From positions 1 to 64,000 of the forward strand of contig CAVZRE010000062.1 in the NCBI GenBank assembly GCA_963777595.1: a stretch of 64,000 nt of DNA, written 5' to 3'. Under the pieces are notes generated by a model. That model worked only from the letters and a program-made list of their open reading frames with translations. It made no database searches and was not told the DNA's origin. Below, piece by piece: positions 35,297 through 44,945 of the stretch; within the stretch, counting starts at the first letter, position 1, and the number at the start of each line of letters is the position of its first letter. The translations under genes and the position numbers were made by a program. The stretch comes from CAVVFX01 sp963777595 (GTDB taxonomy: Bacteria > Acidobacteriota > Terriglobia > Bryobacterales > Bryobacteraceae).

Positions 35297-38200
35297 ATGC
35301 CGAAACGCCGCATTTTGAGCATCTGGTCCGCGTGCGCTCTGCTCGCGGCCGCACCGGGGCTACTGCACGCCCAGACCACGTCCGCCGAACTCCAGGGCGC
35401 AGTCCACGATCCTTCGGGGGCGGTCATTCCTCGCGCCGAGATCTCGGTAAAAAATATCGCAACGGGTATTGTGCGGAGCACGAGATCGAACGGAGCGGGG
35501 ATCTTCAACGTGCCCGATCTGCAACCTTCACAGTACGAAATGACCGTGTCGGCGAGCGGATTTGCCACGCAGGTGCGGACGAATATCGTGTTGACGGTAG
35601 GGGCGCAACAGGTGTTGGATGTAACTCTTACGCCGTCGTCGGTGGCTTCGACGGTAGAGGTGACGGCGGCTGCTCCCGGAGTGGAATTGGCGAACGCAGG
35701 GCTCGCAGGAGTGGAGGATGCGAAGACGACTCGGGAACTGCCCTTGAACGGCCGCGATTGGACGCAATTAGCGCTGCTCCAGCCGGGAGTTTCGGCCATC
35801 CGGACACAGAACACGCTCAACGGCAGTTCATCGAATCGAGGGAGCCGCGGCTTTGGTTCGGAAGTGAGTATCGGGGGTGGACGGCCGACGCAAAACAATT
35901 ACTTTCTTGATGGAATCAGCGAGAACGATTACACCAATGGCGTACCCGGCAGTTCGACAGGACTGGCTCTCGGTGTGGATGCGATCCAGGAATTTTCGGT
36001 TCTCACCAACGACTACAACGCAACTTACGGTGGGACGTCCGGAGGGGTGGTGAATGCGGTGTCCCGCTCCGGCACCAATGTGGTGCATGGCGACGCGTAT
36101 GAATTCCTGCGCAACGACGCCTTGGACGCCCGTAACTTTTTCGATGGCGCCAAGCCGCCGTTCCGGCGCAACCAGTTCGGCGCGGCGATTGGCGGACCCA
36201 TCCGAAGGGACAAGACTTTTTTCTTTGTCAACTATGAAGGCCTGCAGCAGTCGTTAACGAGCACGTCGATCGCGACCGTCCCATCCGCGGCCGCGCGCGC
36301 GGGCAATCTCTCGACCGGGAAGATCACCGTCAGTCCGGCGATTGTCCCCTATCTGGCGCTGTGGCCGCTGCCGAACGGGCCGCTGCTCGGCCCCGGAGAT
36401 ACGGGCCAGTATATTTTCACGGCAAGGAGCCCCGCCACCGAGAATACGGGGATGGTGAAGGTGGATCACGTTCTTACACAGAAGGATAATCTGGCGCTCT
36501 CGTGGTCCACCGACAACGGCCAGACGCAATCGCCGGACGGGTTGAATTCCATCTTCGCCGACAACAGCCTGTGGAGGAACACGGCGTCGATCAACGAGAC
36601 GCACATCTTTGGTCCGGAAGTGATCAACGTATTCCGCGCGGGAATGAACCGCGTAAGCGCGCAAGGGCTGGCGACGTCACCGGGAAATAATCCGGCGGCT
36701 TCCGATCCGAGTTTAGGAGTACTGCCGGGTCGCGATGCGCCTTATCTGACAGTGCCCGGCCTTACCACTTACACGGGCGGTGTGAACGGCCTAGCGACCA
36801 CCAATTTCTGGTTTACCAATCTGCAGTTTTATGATGACCTGAGCATGCAGAAGGGCAAGCACTCCATCAAGTTCGGTGGGGAGTTCATTCGCTATCGGTA
36901 TAACACGCAGGTAGCTTCCGATCCCAACGGCGAGTACGATTTTTCATCGTTGAACGACTTTCTTACCAATCAGAAACTGGCGACGTTCTATGCCGACGTT
37001 TTCTATTCGGGCGGGCAGGCGACTCCGACCGGCACGGGCTTTCCGGAACGCGGTTTCCGTCAGAATATGGCGGGGGCCTATTTCCAGGACGATTTTCGAT
37101 TCCGTCCGAACCTGACCATCAATGTGGGCGTGCGGTATGAGATGTCTTCTACGCCGACGGAGGTGAATGGGTTGCTGTCGAATCTGCGGAATATATATAC
37201 GACGAACTTGAACGTCGGGCAAACGCTTTTCCAGAATCCGACCTATCTCAATTTCGAACCCCGCGTCGGGATTGCCTGGGATCCCTTCAAAGATGGCAAG
37301 ACCTCGGTTCGAGCGGGCTTCGGGATGTTCGACGTGCTGCCGTTGATTTACGAATACAGCATGATCGAAGCCTATAGCGGCCCCTTTTCCAGCCTGGTGA
37401 CGTTGATCAATCCGCCGGCTGGTTCGTTCCCCAACGGCGGCTACAAAACGATTCTCGGGTTGAACCAGTCTAATGCGCCGGTGCGGGAGCCGAGCATCGA
37501 ATACAATCCGCCGCGTAACTACGTGATGCAGTGGAATTCGAGCGTGCAGCGCGCGCTCACTCCTAATCTGACCCTGCTGGTGGCGTATGCGGGATCGCGC
37601 GGTGTCCACATGTTCAGCGTGTTTAACGACGCCGATATCGTGGAGCCGACATACACTCCGCAGGGATATCTGTTTCCATCGCCGGTGGGCAGCGGCACGC
37701 GGATTAATCCCAACGTGGGATCCATTCGCCAGTTGACCTGGGGCGACAGTTCGAATTACAACTCCTTGCAGACGCGGCTGCAGAAGAAATTCAGCCACGG
37801 TTTCCAGGTACAGGGATCGTTCACCTGGGAGAAGAGCATCGATGGCTACTCCTCCAGCGTGTTCCCTACGCAATTCCAGAATTCCACGACGACCCTGTTC
37901 ATCAACCGGCATCTGAATCGCGGGCCGTCGGACTTTAATGTCGGGCGCGTGCTGGTGATTGACGGATTGTGGGACCTTCCCAAACTTACGACCGCGCCTG
38001 TGGCTGCGAAGGCGCTGGCGAACGGGTGGGAAATGGGCGGGATCTTCACGGCGAGCGACGGAATGCCGTTCACGCCACTGATTTCAGGCGACGCCGCGGG
38101 CGAAAACAGCTCGGGATCGTATGACGTGCCGAATCGCGTGATTGGGGGCAATTGTACGAATTTGACTAATTCGGGCAATCCGAACCAGTACATCAATCTC

Positions 38201-38512
38201 GCTTGTTACAGCTTCCCTTCGCCTGCCAATCTATTGGGAAACGCGGGACGAAATTCGTTGATCGGCCCCGGACTCGCGGAAATGGATTTTTCGATCAAGC
38301 GCAGCTTCCCGTTGCCTTTCGTTTCGGAAGCGGCGCACCTGCAATTCCGGGCTGAAATGTTCAACCTGGGCAATCATGTCAATTTCGAGCCGCCGCTGCC
38401 CAACAATAAGCTCTACAACACCAAGGGCGCTTTGCTCGCGACGGCCGGGGTGATTACGTCCACGGCCACAACGTCCAGACAAATTCAACTCGCTCTACGC
38501 CTGGTATGGTGA
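35297..38512 (+). CDS. TonB-dependent receptor with carboxypeptidase-regulatory domain (Oar-like)
   Basis: 1071 residues: a signal peptide ending LLHAQ, an N-terminal carboxypeptidase-regulatory-like domain (about 27-115; GAVHDPSGAVIPRAEISV), a plug (LPLNGRDWTQLALLQPGV near 150), and a large beta-barrel with long loops. The C-terminus is IQLALRLVW, ending in the aromatic residue expected for outer-membrane insertion. These acidobacterial receptors resemble Oar rather than siderophore receptors and probably import oligomers. It heads a co-directional run of five genes; the amidohydrolase ATG overlaps its stop by seven bases. The operon contents point to a modified glycan or amino-sugar ligand (inference). 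Confidence 0.9.
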   Translation: MPKRRILSIWSACALLAAAPGLLHAQTTSAELQGAVHDPSGAVIPRAEISVKNIATGIVRSTRSNGAGIFNVPDLQPSQYEMTVSASGFATQVRTNIVLTVGAQQVLDVTLTPSSVASTVEVTAAAPGVELANAGLAGVEDAKTTRELPLNGRDWTQLALLQPGVSAIRTQNTLNGSSSNRGSRGFGSEVSIGGGRPTQNNYFLDGISENDYTNGVPGSSTGLALGVDAIQEFSVLTNDYNATYGGTSGGVVNAVSRSGTNVVHGDAYEFLRNDALDARNFFDGAKPPFRRNQFGAAIGGPIRRDKTFFFVNYEGLQQSLTSTSIATVPSAAARAGNLSTGKITVSPAIVPYLALWPLPNGPLLGPGDTGQYIFTARSPATENTGMVKVDHVLTQKDNLALSWSTDNGQTQSPDGLNSIFADNSLWRNTASINETHIFGPEVINVFRAGMNRVSAQGLATSPGNNPAASDPSLGVLPGRDAPYLTVPGLTTYTGGVNGLATTNFWFTNLQFYDDLSMQKGKHSIKFGGEFIRYRYNTQVASDPNGEYDFSSLNDFLTNQKLATFYADVFYSGGQATPTGTGFPERGFRQNMAGAYFQDDFRFRPNLTINVGVRYEMSSTPTEVNGLLSNLRNIYTTNLNVGQTLFQNPTYLNFEPRVGIAWDPFKDGKTSVRAGFGMFDVLPLIYEYSMIEAYSGPFSSLVTLINPPAGSFPNGGYKTILGLNQSNAPVREPSIEYNPPRNYVMQWNSSVQRALTPNLTLLVAYAGSRGVHMFSVFNDADIVEPTYTPQGYLFPSPVGSGTRINPNVGSIRQLTWGDSSNYNSLQTRLQKKFSHGFQVQGSFTWEKSIDGYSSSVFPTQFQNSTTTLFINRHLNRGPSDFNVGRVLVIDGLWDLPKLTTAPVAAKALANGWEMGGIFTASDGMPFTPLISGDAAGENSSGSYDVPNRVIGGNCTNLTNSGNPNQYINLACYSFPSPANLLGNAGRNSLIGPGLAEMDFSIKRSFPLPFVSEAAHLQFRAEMFNLGNHVNFEPPLPNNKLYNTKGALLATAGVITSTATTSRQIQLALRLVW

Positions 38513-40257
38513 GCGTACGGCCGGCTATTGGCGTCTTGCTGGCCGCAGCGGCTGCCTTTCCGCAAGTCAATTCCGCCGACCTGATTCTTGATCACGGCAA
38601 GGTCTGGACGGAGGATCCCTCCAAGCCCCTGGCGCAAGCCATCGCGATAAAAGGGACGAGAATCGTGAAGGTCGGCTCGGAGAGTGAAGTCATGGTGTTC
38701 CGCGGGTCCGGGACAAGGTTAGTCGATCTGCAGGGCCGGCTGGTTCTTCCCGGGTTCAACGATGCGCATACGCATTTCGAAAACGCTGTGCAATGGTTCT
38801 TCGAGGTGCGGCTGATCGATGTGAACGGCCCGGACGAACTACTAAAGCGCTTAAAAGAAGTTGTGGCGCGGGTGCCGGAAGGAATGTGGATCACGGCGAC
38901 GGATTGGGGCGCAATGGCGGGTTGGAAGCATGATGCGCCTCCTCCGCCCACGGTCGATCTTGCCGCCGTGGATGCCATTACCGGCCACCATCCGGTTCTA
39001 ATCAGACGGTACGATCGGGCTTTCTTTGCCAACTCTGAAGCGCTGCGACTGGCTAAAGTTCGCGAAACCGCGGCCGACCCAAAGGGCGGACGGTATGGGC
39101 GCGATCCCGGTACCGGCAAACTCAACGGCATGCTCTTCGGTAACGCCGGCGAATCCATCGAACTGATGTTGCCTCCGTCGACGGCCGCGAAGAAGCGCAT
39201 CGGAGCGTTGGGCGTGATTGCGGAACTGAATCGATTCGGCATTACCTCGATTCAAGACATTGCCCGCCTTGACGCCGTCAGCCAGGAGCAGATCCCCAAC
39301 ATCTTTACCGAACGCAGCTATTCCGACGTGAACCTCTTTCGCGACTTAAAGGAGCGCGGTAAGCTCCATGTGCGCGTCTACGCATTCATGCCGTTGCAGA
39401 CCTGGAGAGCGCTGGATAAATTCGGGATTCGGCCCAACTCAGGCGACGACCGTTTGCGCTACGGCGTCCTGAAGGACTTCACGGACGGGTCGCTGATGTT
39501 TGAGCCTTATTCCAACAATCCGAACAATTCGGGGAATTGGACGTTTCGGTTTCCTGGAGAAGAAGTGATGGCGAAGAACATCGCCGATGCGGACCGGGCC
39601 GGTTTCGATATCGGGCTTCATGTAACCGGAGACAAAGCCTTTCATTCAGTTCTCGATTGGTACCAAGCGGCTGCGCGACAAAACGGTCCGCGGGACCGGC
39701 GCGACCGGGTGATTCACGCGTGGTACGCCAGGGAGGCAGATCTGGAGCGCGCCGGAAAGATGCATCTGATTGCGGACGTAACGCCCGATCAACTGCTCAA
39801 CGATATCGGGGACATTGAAGGCGTCGGTGGGCCGGAGCGAGCGAAGACGGCGTTCGCCTGGCGCACCATGATTCGCGACGGAATGAAGGTGGACATTGTC
39901 TCGGATCTTCCAGGGTTATTCAACAAACAGCAGGTGGCGACAATCAGTCCTCTGGAAAATATCTACATGGCGACGACCCGGCGGCGGCCGGATGGGACGC
40001 CACCCGGCGGTTGGCATCCCGAGCAGTGCCTGACGCTTGAAGAGGCCATTGCGGCTTACACGATCAATCCCGCGTTTGCGTCACACGAGGAGCGGGTCAA
40101 GGGCACGATTACGGAAGGCAAGCTGGCCGATCTGGTGGTGCTTTCGAAGGACATTCTGCAGGGTCCTCCGGAGATTCTCTTGTCGACGAAAGTGGACTAT
40201 ACGGTTCTGGGAGGAGAAATCGTGTTCGAAAGGCCGGCGATGGCTGGGGCGCGTTGA
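38506..40257 (+). CDS. secreted YtcJ-like metal-dependent amidohydrolase
   Basis: 583 residues with a signal peptide (SVRPAIGVLLAAAAAFPQ). The Amidohydro_3 metal-site HxH is in LPGFNDAHTHFENA. Later segments are GFDIGLHVTGDKAFHSVLDW and VDIVSDLPGLFNKQQVATIS, where the usual SDAP motif has become SDLP. YtcJ-type enzymes hydrolyse amide or formamide groups on varied substrates. The ATG overlaps the receptor stop by seven bases (ATGGTGA), which is strong evidence of joint expression. Substrate unknown. Confidence 0.88.
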   Translation: MVSVRPAIGVLLAAAAAFPQVNSADLILDHGKVWTEDPSKPLAQAIAIKGTRIVKVGSESEVMVFRGSGTRLVDLQGRLVLPGFNDAHTHFENAVQWFFEVRLIDVNGPDELLKRLKEVVARVPEGMWITATDWGAMAGWKHDAPPPPTVDLAAVDAITGHHPVLIRRYDRAFFANSEALRLAKVRETAADPKGGRYGRDPGTGKLNGMLFGNAGESIELMLPPSTAAKKRIGALGVIAELNRFGITSIQDIARLDAVSQEQIPNIFTERSYSDVNLFRDLKERGKLHVRVYAFMPLQTWRALDKFGIRPNSGDDRLRYGVLKDFTDGSLMFEPYSNNPNNSGNWTFRFPGEEVMAKNIADADRAGFDIGLHVTGDKAFHSVLDWYQAAARQNGPRDRRDRVIHAWYAREADLERAGKMHLIADVTPDQLLNDIGDIEGVGGPERAKTAFAWRTMIRDGMKVDIVSDLPGLFNKQQVATISPLENIYMATTRRRPDGTPPGGWHPEQCLTLEEAIAAYTINPAFASHEERVKGTITEGKLADLVVLSKDILQGPPEILLSTKVDYTVLGGEIVFERPAMAGAR

Positions 40258-40307
40258 GAGGCCGTCATCGAACGTCCTCGAGAACAACGTATGATAACGA
40301 ATGAGCC

Positions 40308-41180
40308 ATGATTCATCGATTTGTTCTGCATAACGGACGTATCTGCTCCTCCACGGACAACGTGTTAGCGCCGGGGCAGCTCGGACTACTCGCCGGCTGG
40401 GGCGTGTTCACTACCATTCGGGTGACGGACGGCGTGCTATTCGCCTGGGACCGGCACTGGTCGCGAATGGCGCATGATGCCGGGTTAATGCACGTTCCCA
40501 TGCCCGACAAAGCGGCGGTGCAGAAGGATCTTATCGGCCTGATCGAAGCAAATGGCGAACAGACGTGCACGCTTCGCCTGGTGGTCATCCGCAATGGTGG
40601 AGGGCTGTGGGAGGGTCCGGTGCGGGGCTCCGCCTGCGACGTAGTGGCAATGACGGCTGATTTGAAGGACTGGGGCGATTCCGCGAGGCTTGGCGTGCAG
40701 CCGTATGGGCGTTACGCGGCATCGGAGTTTGCAGGCGCGAAGATTAACTCATGGGCCATGAATCTCACCTGGCTGCAGAATGCTCAGCGGCGCGGATTCG
40801 ACGAAGCCATCCTGCTCAACGAGCGGGGCGAGGTTTCGGAATTGACGTCGGCCAACATCTTCATCGCCACGGGTGCGGAGGTGTGGACTCCACCGCTTTC
40901 GTCGGGATGCCTGCCTGGAGTTACGCGGGATTTGTTGCTTTCGGAAGTGCACACACCCGGATTCACGGTGCGCGAGCGGACGCTCAGCCTGGACGATTTG
41001 TACGAGGCGGATGAAGTGTTCATCACTTCGTCGACGCGCGACCTGCTGGCCGTTACCGAGATCGATGGGCGCGCGGTGAATCGGAAGGGCAACGCAATGG
41101 AAGCTTTGAAGACGGCATTCGCCGGTTACATCGAGGCTTACGTCAGTGCGCACGCGCAACAGGGCGCCGGCGTACGGTGA
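40308..41180 (+). CDS. class IV PLP-dependent aminotransferase (PabC/IlvE/Dat-like)
   Basis: 290 residues of fold-type IV: HNGRI at the start, the PLP-binding Lys in AGAKINSWAMN near residue 147, the cofactor-phosphate segment ELTSANIFI, and the closing DEVFITSSTRDLLAVTEID. Members include 4-amino-4-deoxychorismate lyase, branched-chain and D-amino-acid aminotransferases. The residues visible do not separate these. There is no signal peptide, so it is cytoplasmic. It sits 50 bases after the amidohydrolase and seven before the lyase-like gene. Amine metabolism linked to the imported substrate is plausible, but a folate role cannot be excluded. Confidence 0.85.
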   Translation: MIHRFVLHNGRICSSTDNVLAPGQLGLLAGWGVFTTIRVTDGVLFAWDRHWSRMAHDAGLMHVPMPDKAAVQKDLIGLIEANGEQTCTLRLVVIRNGGGLWEGPVRGSACDVVAMTADLKDWGDSARLGVQPYGRYAASEFAGAKINSWAMNLTWLQNAQRRGFDEAILLNERGEVSELTSANIFIATGAEVWTPPLSSGCLPGVTRDLLLSEVHTPGFTVRERTLSLDDLYEADEVFITSSTRDLLAVTEIDGRAVNRKGNAMEALKTAFAGYIEAYVSAHAQQGAGVR

Positions 41181-41187
41181 GCGTGGC

Positions 41188-42390
41188 GTGAAGCGGCGGG
41201 AATTTCTGGCCGGGCTCGCAGTGTCCGGTTGGATGTCGCGTTTGGGCGCGGCGGAATCGGGCGGGTCGCTGCTCATGTTGAGCGTAGAGGAAGCCGAGCG
41301 CATCCGGAAGGCTATCCCGCAGGCTACCGGACGGGTGGCAGAACGTGTGAGTCAGTTGCGGTCGCTGGCGACGCACGAACTACACAACGGCCCGTGGAGC
41401 GTGACGAGCTACCGGCCCGCAAATTACAAAATTGATCCGCACGATTACTTTAGTGAGGGTCCCTATTGGTGGCCCGATCCCAAAAATCCGGGCGGTCCGT
41501 ATATCCGGCATGACGGTAAGCGGAATCCGGCACGGTTCGAGCATAATCGCAGCGATCTTGGCGCAATGGCAACTTGCGTCCTCACGCTGGGCGCCGGGAC
41601 GTGGCTCTTCAGCGACGCGCCTATGGCGCAGCACGCGACGGAGGTCCTGACGGCGTGGTTTATCGATCCGAAGACGCGTATGAATCCGGAACTGGAGCAC
41701 GGCCAGGCCATTCGCGGGATCAACGAGGGACGGGGCACCGGGCTCATCGATACCGTTTCGCTGATACATTGCGTTCAAGGAATCCTGCTGATCGAAAAGG
41801 CCGGGCGAATGGATGCGGCGTTGTCGGCCGGGTTGCGCCAGTGGTTCGCGGAGTTTCTGACGTGGATGACGACCAGCTCGAAGGGGAAAGCGGAAGGAAA
41901 ATCAGGCAACAATCACGCGACCTGGTGGACTGCGCAAGTCGCCGCCTATGCGACGCTGACGCGCAATCACGACGTACTCGACGAGGCGTGGTCGAGATAC
42001 CGCACCTATCTGGTTCCGGAAGAGATCAAGCCGGATGGCAGCTGCCCGCGTGAAGAGGCTCGCACCAATTCGCTCAGCTATTCGGTCTTCAATGCCGACG
42101 CGTTCGCGACGCTCTGCAGGATTGCTCAATCGTCTGGTGTGGATCTTTGGAGTTTCGAGACAACGAAGGGCATTTCCTATGAGAAAGTGGTGCGCTACCT
42201 CGAGCCGTACGTCCTGCATCCGCAGACCTGGAAGGGGCAACAGATTTCGCCGTACAAGAGCGGGGGAACCCTCTTCTTAGGGCTGGCGGGCGCGGGTCTG
42301 CACGCCGGCGATCTATTGGACGCGTACCGAAGCCTTCCGCGCGGCGATTCGGCCTGGACAGATTTTGTGGATCTGATCTTGAACGCATGA
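41188..42390 (+). CDS. alginate-lyase-family (PL5-like) secreted protein
   Basis: About 400 residues from GTG 41188, chosen because it begins a Tat-like leader (VKRREFLAGLAVSG). The chain is an all-alpha toroid of the alginate_lyase type, with conserved DPHDYFSEGPYWWPDPKNPGG, HGQAIRGINEGRGTGLID, and the catalytic Asn-His pair in KSGNNHATWW. PL5-type enzymes cleave polymannuronate by beta-elimination; many family members in soil bacteria act on unknown glycans. The stop overlaps the sulfatase ATG (ATGA). Confidence 0.85.
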   Translation: MKRREFLAGLAVSGWMSRLGAAESGGSLLMLSVEEAERIRKAIPQATGRVAERVSQLRSLATHELHNGPWSVTSYRPANYKIDPHDYFSEGPYWWPDPKNPGGPYIRHDGKRNPARFEHNRSDLGAMATCVLTLGAGTWLFSDAPMAQHATEVLTAWFIDPKTRMNPELEHGQAIRGINEGRGTGLIDTVSLIHCVQGILLIEKAGRMDAALSAGLRQWFAEFLTWMTTSSKGKAEGKSGNNHATWWTAQVAAYATLTRNHDVLDEAWSRYRTYLVPEEIKPDGSCPREEARTNSLSYSVFNADAFATLCRIAQSSGVDLWSFETTKGISYEKVVRYLEPYVLHPQTWKGQQISPYKSGGTLFLGLAGAGLHAGDLLDAYRSLPRGDSAWTDFVDLILNA

Positions 42391-44084
42391 ACCGTCGAAG
42401 CTTTCTGACGAGTCTCGGACTGGGAGCCGCGGCCGGCGCCGCGGTGGCCCAGGATGTGGCGCAGCGCATCGAGTCCTCGCAGGTCCATCCCGCGCTGCGC
42501 TATATCAATCCGAAGACTGGCGGCCATCCGTTCACGGCTCAAACTCCCGCCAAGCGGCCGCATATTTTCGTGATTACGCTCGACATGGTGAGTCCGGAGC
42601 ATTACCATCCGTCGCGCAAACTGCAGGGCGTGGTGAATCTGCCGGCGATCCAAGCGCTGAAGTCGGACTCGGTATTCTTTACTAACTCTTTTTGCGCCGC
42701 TCCATTATGCGCTCCGGCGCGTGCGGCGTTAGCGACGGGACGCTACAGTTACATCACGGCGAACGGGGAACGCGCTCACGACGGTCATGAAACCATTCTT
42801 CGTCCCGGTGATGTGATTTTCCAGGAGTATCTGAAGGCTACCGGATATGTCACGAAGCATGCGGGCAAGGGACATCTGGGTACGCAGAAGTATATGGACG
42901 CGTTCGGCGAGAACGATAATGCGTGGGACCGTTGGGCGCCGCCGATTTATGACGACGAGTTATATCTTGCCTATCTCGCGCGCCAGGGAGTGAAGCAGCA
43001 GCGGTACCGCCGCGAACTGCACACGACGCAGCAGGATCGGAAGACACCCGGTTTCTCTCTGGGTGGATGGATCGAACAGTCGGACGGAAAGCCGTTCCCG
43101 ATGGAGGCGCAGTATTCGCATTACCTGGTGGAGCGTGCGATCCAGAAGATCGACGCAGCGCTGGCTGATAATGCGGATGCTCCTATCTACCTGCAGCTGG
43201 ATATCTTTGATCCGCACCAGCCATTCAGTATTCCGGCGGGGCTCGAAAAACGCGAGGAGATTTTGCGCCGCGAAGTCGGGCTGCCCGAGAGTTATCGCGC
43301 CGTGGAACGAAATAACTGGCAGCCATTTGCAGCCGAGCCGAAGGTTTACGATTTCTATCGCCGCAATTGGGGGTTGTACGATCCCGAGATGGTGCGTAAT
43401 TACCGCGTGGCAGACGCTCTGCAGATGGAAGTGGTAGACCTGGCGCTCAAGAAGTTTTTCCGCGATCTGGTGGCTCGCAATCTGTATGCGGATTCGGTGG
43501 TGATCCTGACGTCCGATCACGGCGAAATGAACGGTCATCGCGCGTTGATCGATAAGGGCGTGTTTCTCTATCCCGACGTGCTGCGGGTGCCGCTATTAGT
43601 CAAGATGCCGGGGATGACGCCGGGACAGGTGGAAGAGCCGGTGTCGCATTTGGACATTGCGCCGACGCTGCTTGGCATCGCCGGAGTGGAGCCGTTGGAG
43701 CGTCTGGACGGGCACTCGCTGTTGCCCTATCTGCAACGCGGCGTCGTCAGCGGCGACCGCGATCTGTTATTCGAATGCGGCTGGCACACGGGCGTCAATT
43801 TCGCATGCGCGACGCAGAAGTGGACGCGCGGCGGAGAGCACTATTTATACAGTTACAATTGCTCGGACCGGTATGACGAGTTGTACGACTTGAACTCCGT
43901 GGACGCGGAGAATCTGGCGACCCGGGCGGACTACAAGAAGGTGCATCGCGAGATGACTGGGCGGCTGGGAGCGTTTCTGGAAAAAGATCCGCGATGGCGT
44001 GGATATTATTCGAGCTTCTCGGTGGATCATTACTGGGACCTGCCGAAACCTAAGGGCGACGTCCAGATGTTCAGACCGGTGTAG
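42387..44084 (+). CDS. Tat-exported sulfatase
   Basis: 565 residues. A twin-arginine leader (NRRSFLTSLGLGAAAGAAVA) precedes an alkaline-phosphatase-fold sulfatase: the metal Asp in FVITLDMVSPEH, the formylglycine consensus C-x-P-x-R in LCAPARAALATGR, the FDPHQPF segment, and the second metal pair in ILTSDHGEMNG. The Cys would need oxidation to formylglycine by a maturase not seen in the window; the radical SAM enzyme at 45.4 kb does not look like one. It follows the lyase-like gene with a four-base overlap, so the two exported enzymes probably attack the same sulfated glycan. Its 3' end overlaps the convergent gene by 14 bases. Confidence 0.9.
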   Translation: MNRRSFLTSLGLGAAAGAAVAQDVAQRIESSQVHPALRYINPKTGGHPFTAQTPAKRPHIFVITLDMVSPEHYHPSRKLQGVVNLPAIQALKSDSVFFTNSFCAAPLCAPARAALATGRYSYITANGERAHDGHETILRPGDVIFQEYLKATGYVTKHAGKGHLGTQKYMDAFGENDNAWDRWAPPIYDDELYLAYLARQGVKQQRYRRELHTTQQDRKTPGFSLGGWIEQSDGKPFPMEAQYSHYLVERAIQKIDAALADNADAPIYLQLDIFDPHQPFSIPAGLEKREEILRREVGLPESYRAVERNNWQPFAAEPKVYDFYRRNWGLYDPEMVRNYRVADALQMEVVDLALKKFFRDLVARNLYADSVVILTSDHGEMNGHRALIDKGVFLYPDVLRVPLLVKMPGMTPGQVEEPVSHLDIAPTLLGIAGVEPLERLDGHSLLPYLQRGVVSGDRDLLFECGWHTGVNFACATQKWTRGGEHYLYSYNCSDRYDELYDLNSVDAENLATRADYKKVHREMTGRLGAFLEKDPRWRGYYSSFSVDHYWDLPKPKGDVQMFRPV

Positions 44085-44628
44085 CCGTCCTGGCGAGCAT
44101 TCCCAGCCATCGCGCGGCCAATCGCCGGCGCCGGCTACGCCAATAGTGATCGACACCAAAACACGTTGCCGCCAGCGTCGCCATGATCAAGACCGCCCAG
44201 GATCCGGCCGCGCCGGCAAGTGGAGTGAGCACCAGGAAGACGATCGAATAGATTCGCATCACGCGCGCCAACTGTCCAGGAGGGTAGTCGGTGATGCGCA
44301 GCGGCTCTTCAATGTAGTAGAGCAACTTTGGCAAATCCTGGTCGTCCACCTGACCGTCGCGCCATAGGTCCTGGAGCGCGAGGGGCAGGATGCGATAGCG
44401 TTGGTGCGCTCGGGCGTAGATGCCGATGACGCATTTCGTGGGGATGCTTTTTCTTTGCGGGGAAGCGGGCCGGGGTACTTTAGGCGTCTGACCGATGAAG
44501 CTCTCGCCGACGAGTTGGTAGACTACGACGCTCCAGGCGACGATCTTGTCATCGGCCCAGGGGTCGGGTGCGGAAAACTCGTTGTGAGTCCATTGATAGA
44601 CGGGTACCTGGTTGAATCTAAGCACCAT
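44071..44628 (-). CDS. small membrane protein, unidentified (third of three)
   Basis: About 185 residues from ATG 44628 (MVLRFNQVPVYQW). A soluble first part is followed by two hydrophobic helices (YSIVFLVLTPLAGAAGSWAV and the adjoining ILIMATLAAT-like stretch) and a very basic end (YWRSRRRRLAARW). I do not recognise a family. The start overlaps the previous gene by 11 bases, so the three minus-strand genes form an operon, possibly with the radical SAM gene upstream. The stop lies inside the 3' end of the convergent sulfatase gene. Confidence 0.55.
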   Translation of the reverse strand: MVLRFNQVPVYQWTHNEFSAPDPWADDKIVAWSVVVYQLVGESFIGQTPKVPRPASPQRKSIPTKCVIGIYARAHQRYRILPLALQDLWRDGQVDDQDLPKLLYYIEEPLRITDYPPGQLARVMRIYSIVFLVLTPLAGAAGSWAVLIMATLAATCFGVDHYWRSRRRRLAARWLGMLARTATPV

Positions 44629-44944
44629 GATGCGCCAATAACCATGCGGTCCAAAGATACAACACAGCCCAATATTCCGCGCGCAATCCATAAACGGAAT
44701 GCACCGGCCGAAGCACCCGTTCGCGTCCGGTCTGGCGCTCGAGGAACGGTCTCGGCGGACTGGTCTGAGCATGTATCCCCAGGCCGAGACTGACGATTCC
44801 AGCGATGATTAAGGCCGCTATTACGGGCCATTTGGGCTCCGTGCGCGAGGGAACGAAGTGAGCGACCCCGTCAGCAGCCACGAAGGCGATGAACAGGCTC
44901 GCGAGGATCCAGAAACCTTGTCCGCGCGAAATAAAGAAATACAT
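44618..44944 (-). CDS. small membrane protein, unidentified (second of three)
   Basis: 108 residues from ATG 44944 (MYFFISRGQGFWILASLFIA). It has two to three membrane helices separated by a cytosolic loop (ERQTGRERVLRPVHS). It resembles short acidobacterial proteins that begin with an aromatic-rich M-Y-x-x-x-x-R-G-x-G-F motif and have no assigned function. It starts one base after the preceding gene ends and overlaps the following one. Confidence 0.6.
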   Translation of the reverse strand: MYFFISRGQGFWILASLFIAFVAADGVAHFVPSRTEPKWPVIAALIIAGIVSLGLGIHAQTSPPRPFLERQTGRERVLRPVHSVYGLRAEYWAVLYLWTAWLLAHHGA

Positions 44945-44945
44945 A

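Noticed and set aside
36944..37912. 322-residue minus-strand frame opposite the TonB receptor
   Set aside because: Antisense of the receptor beta-barrel; no motif or start signal.
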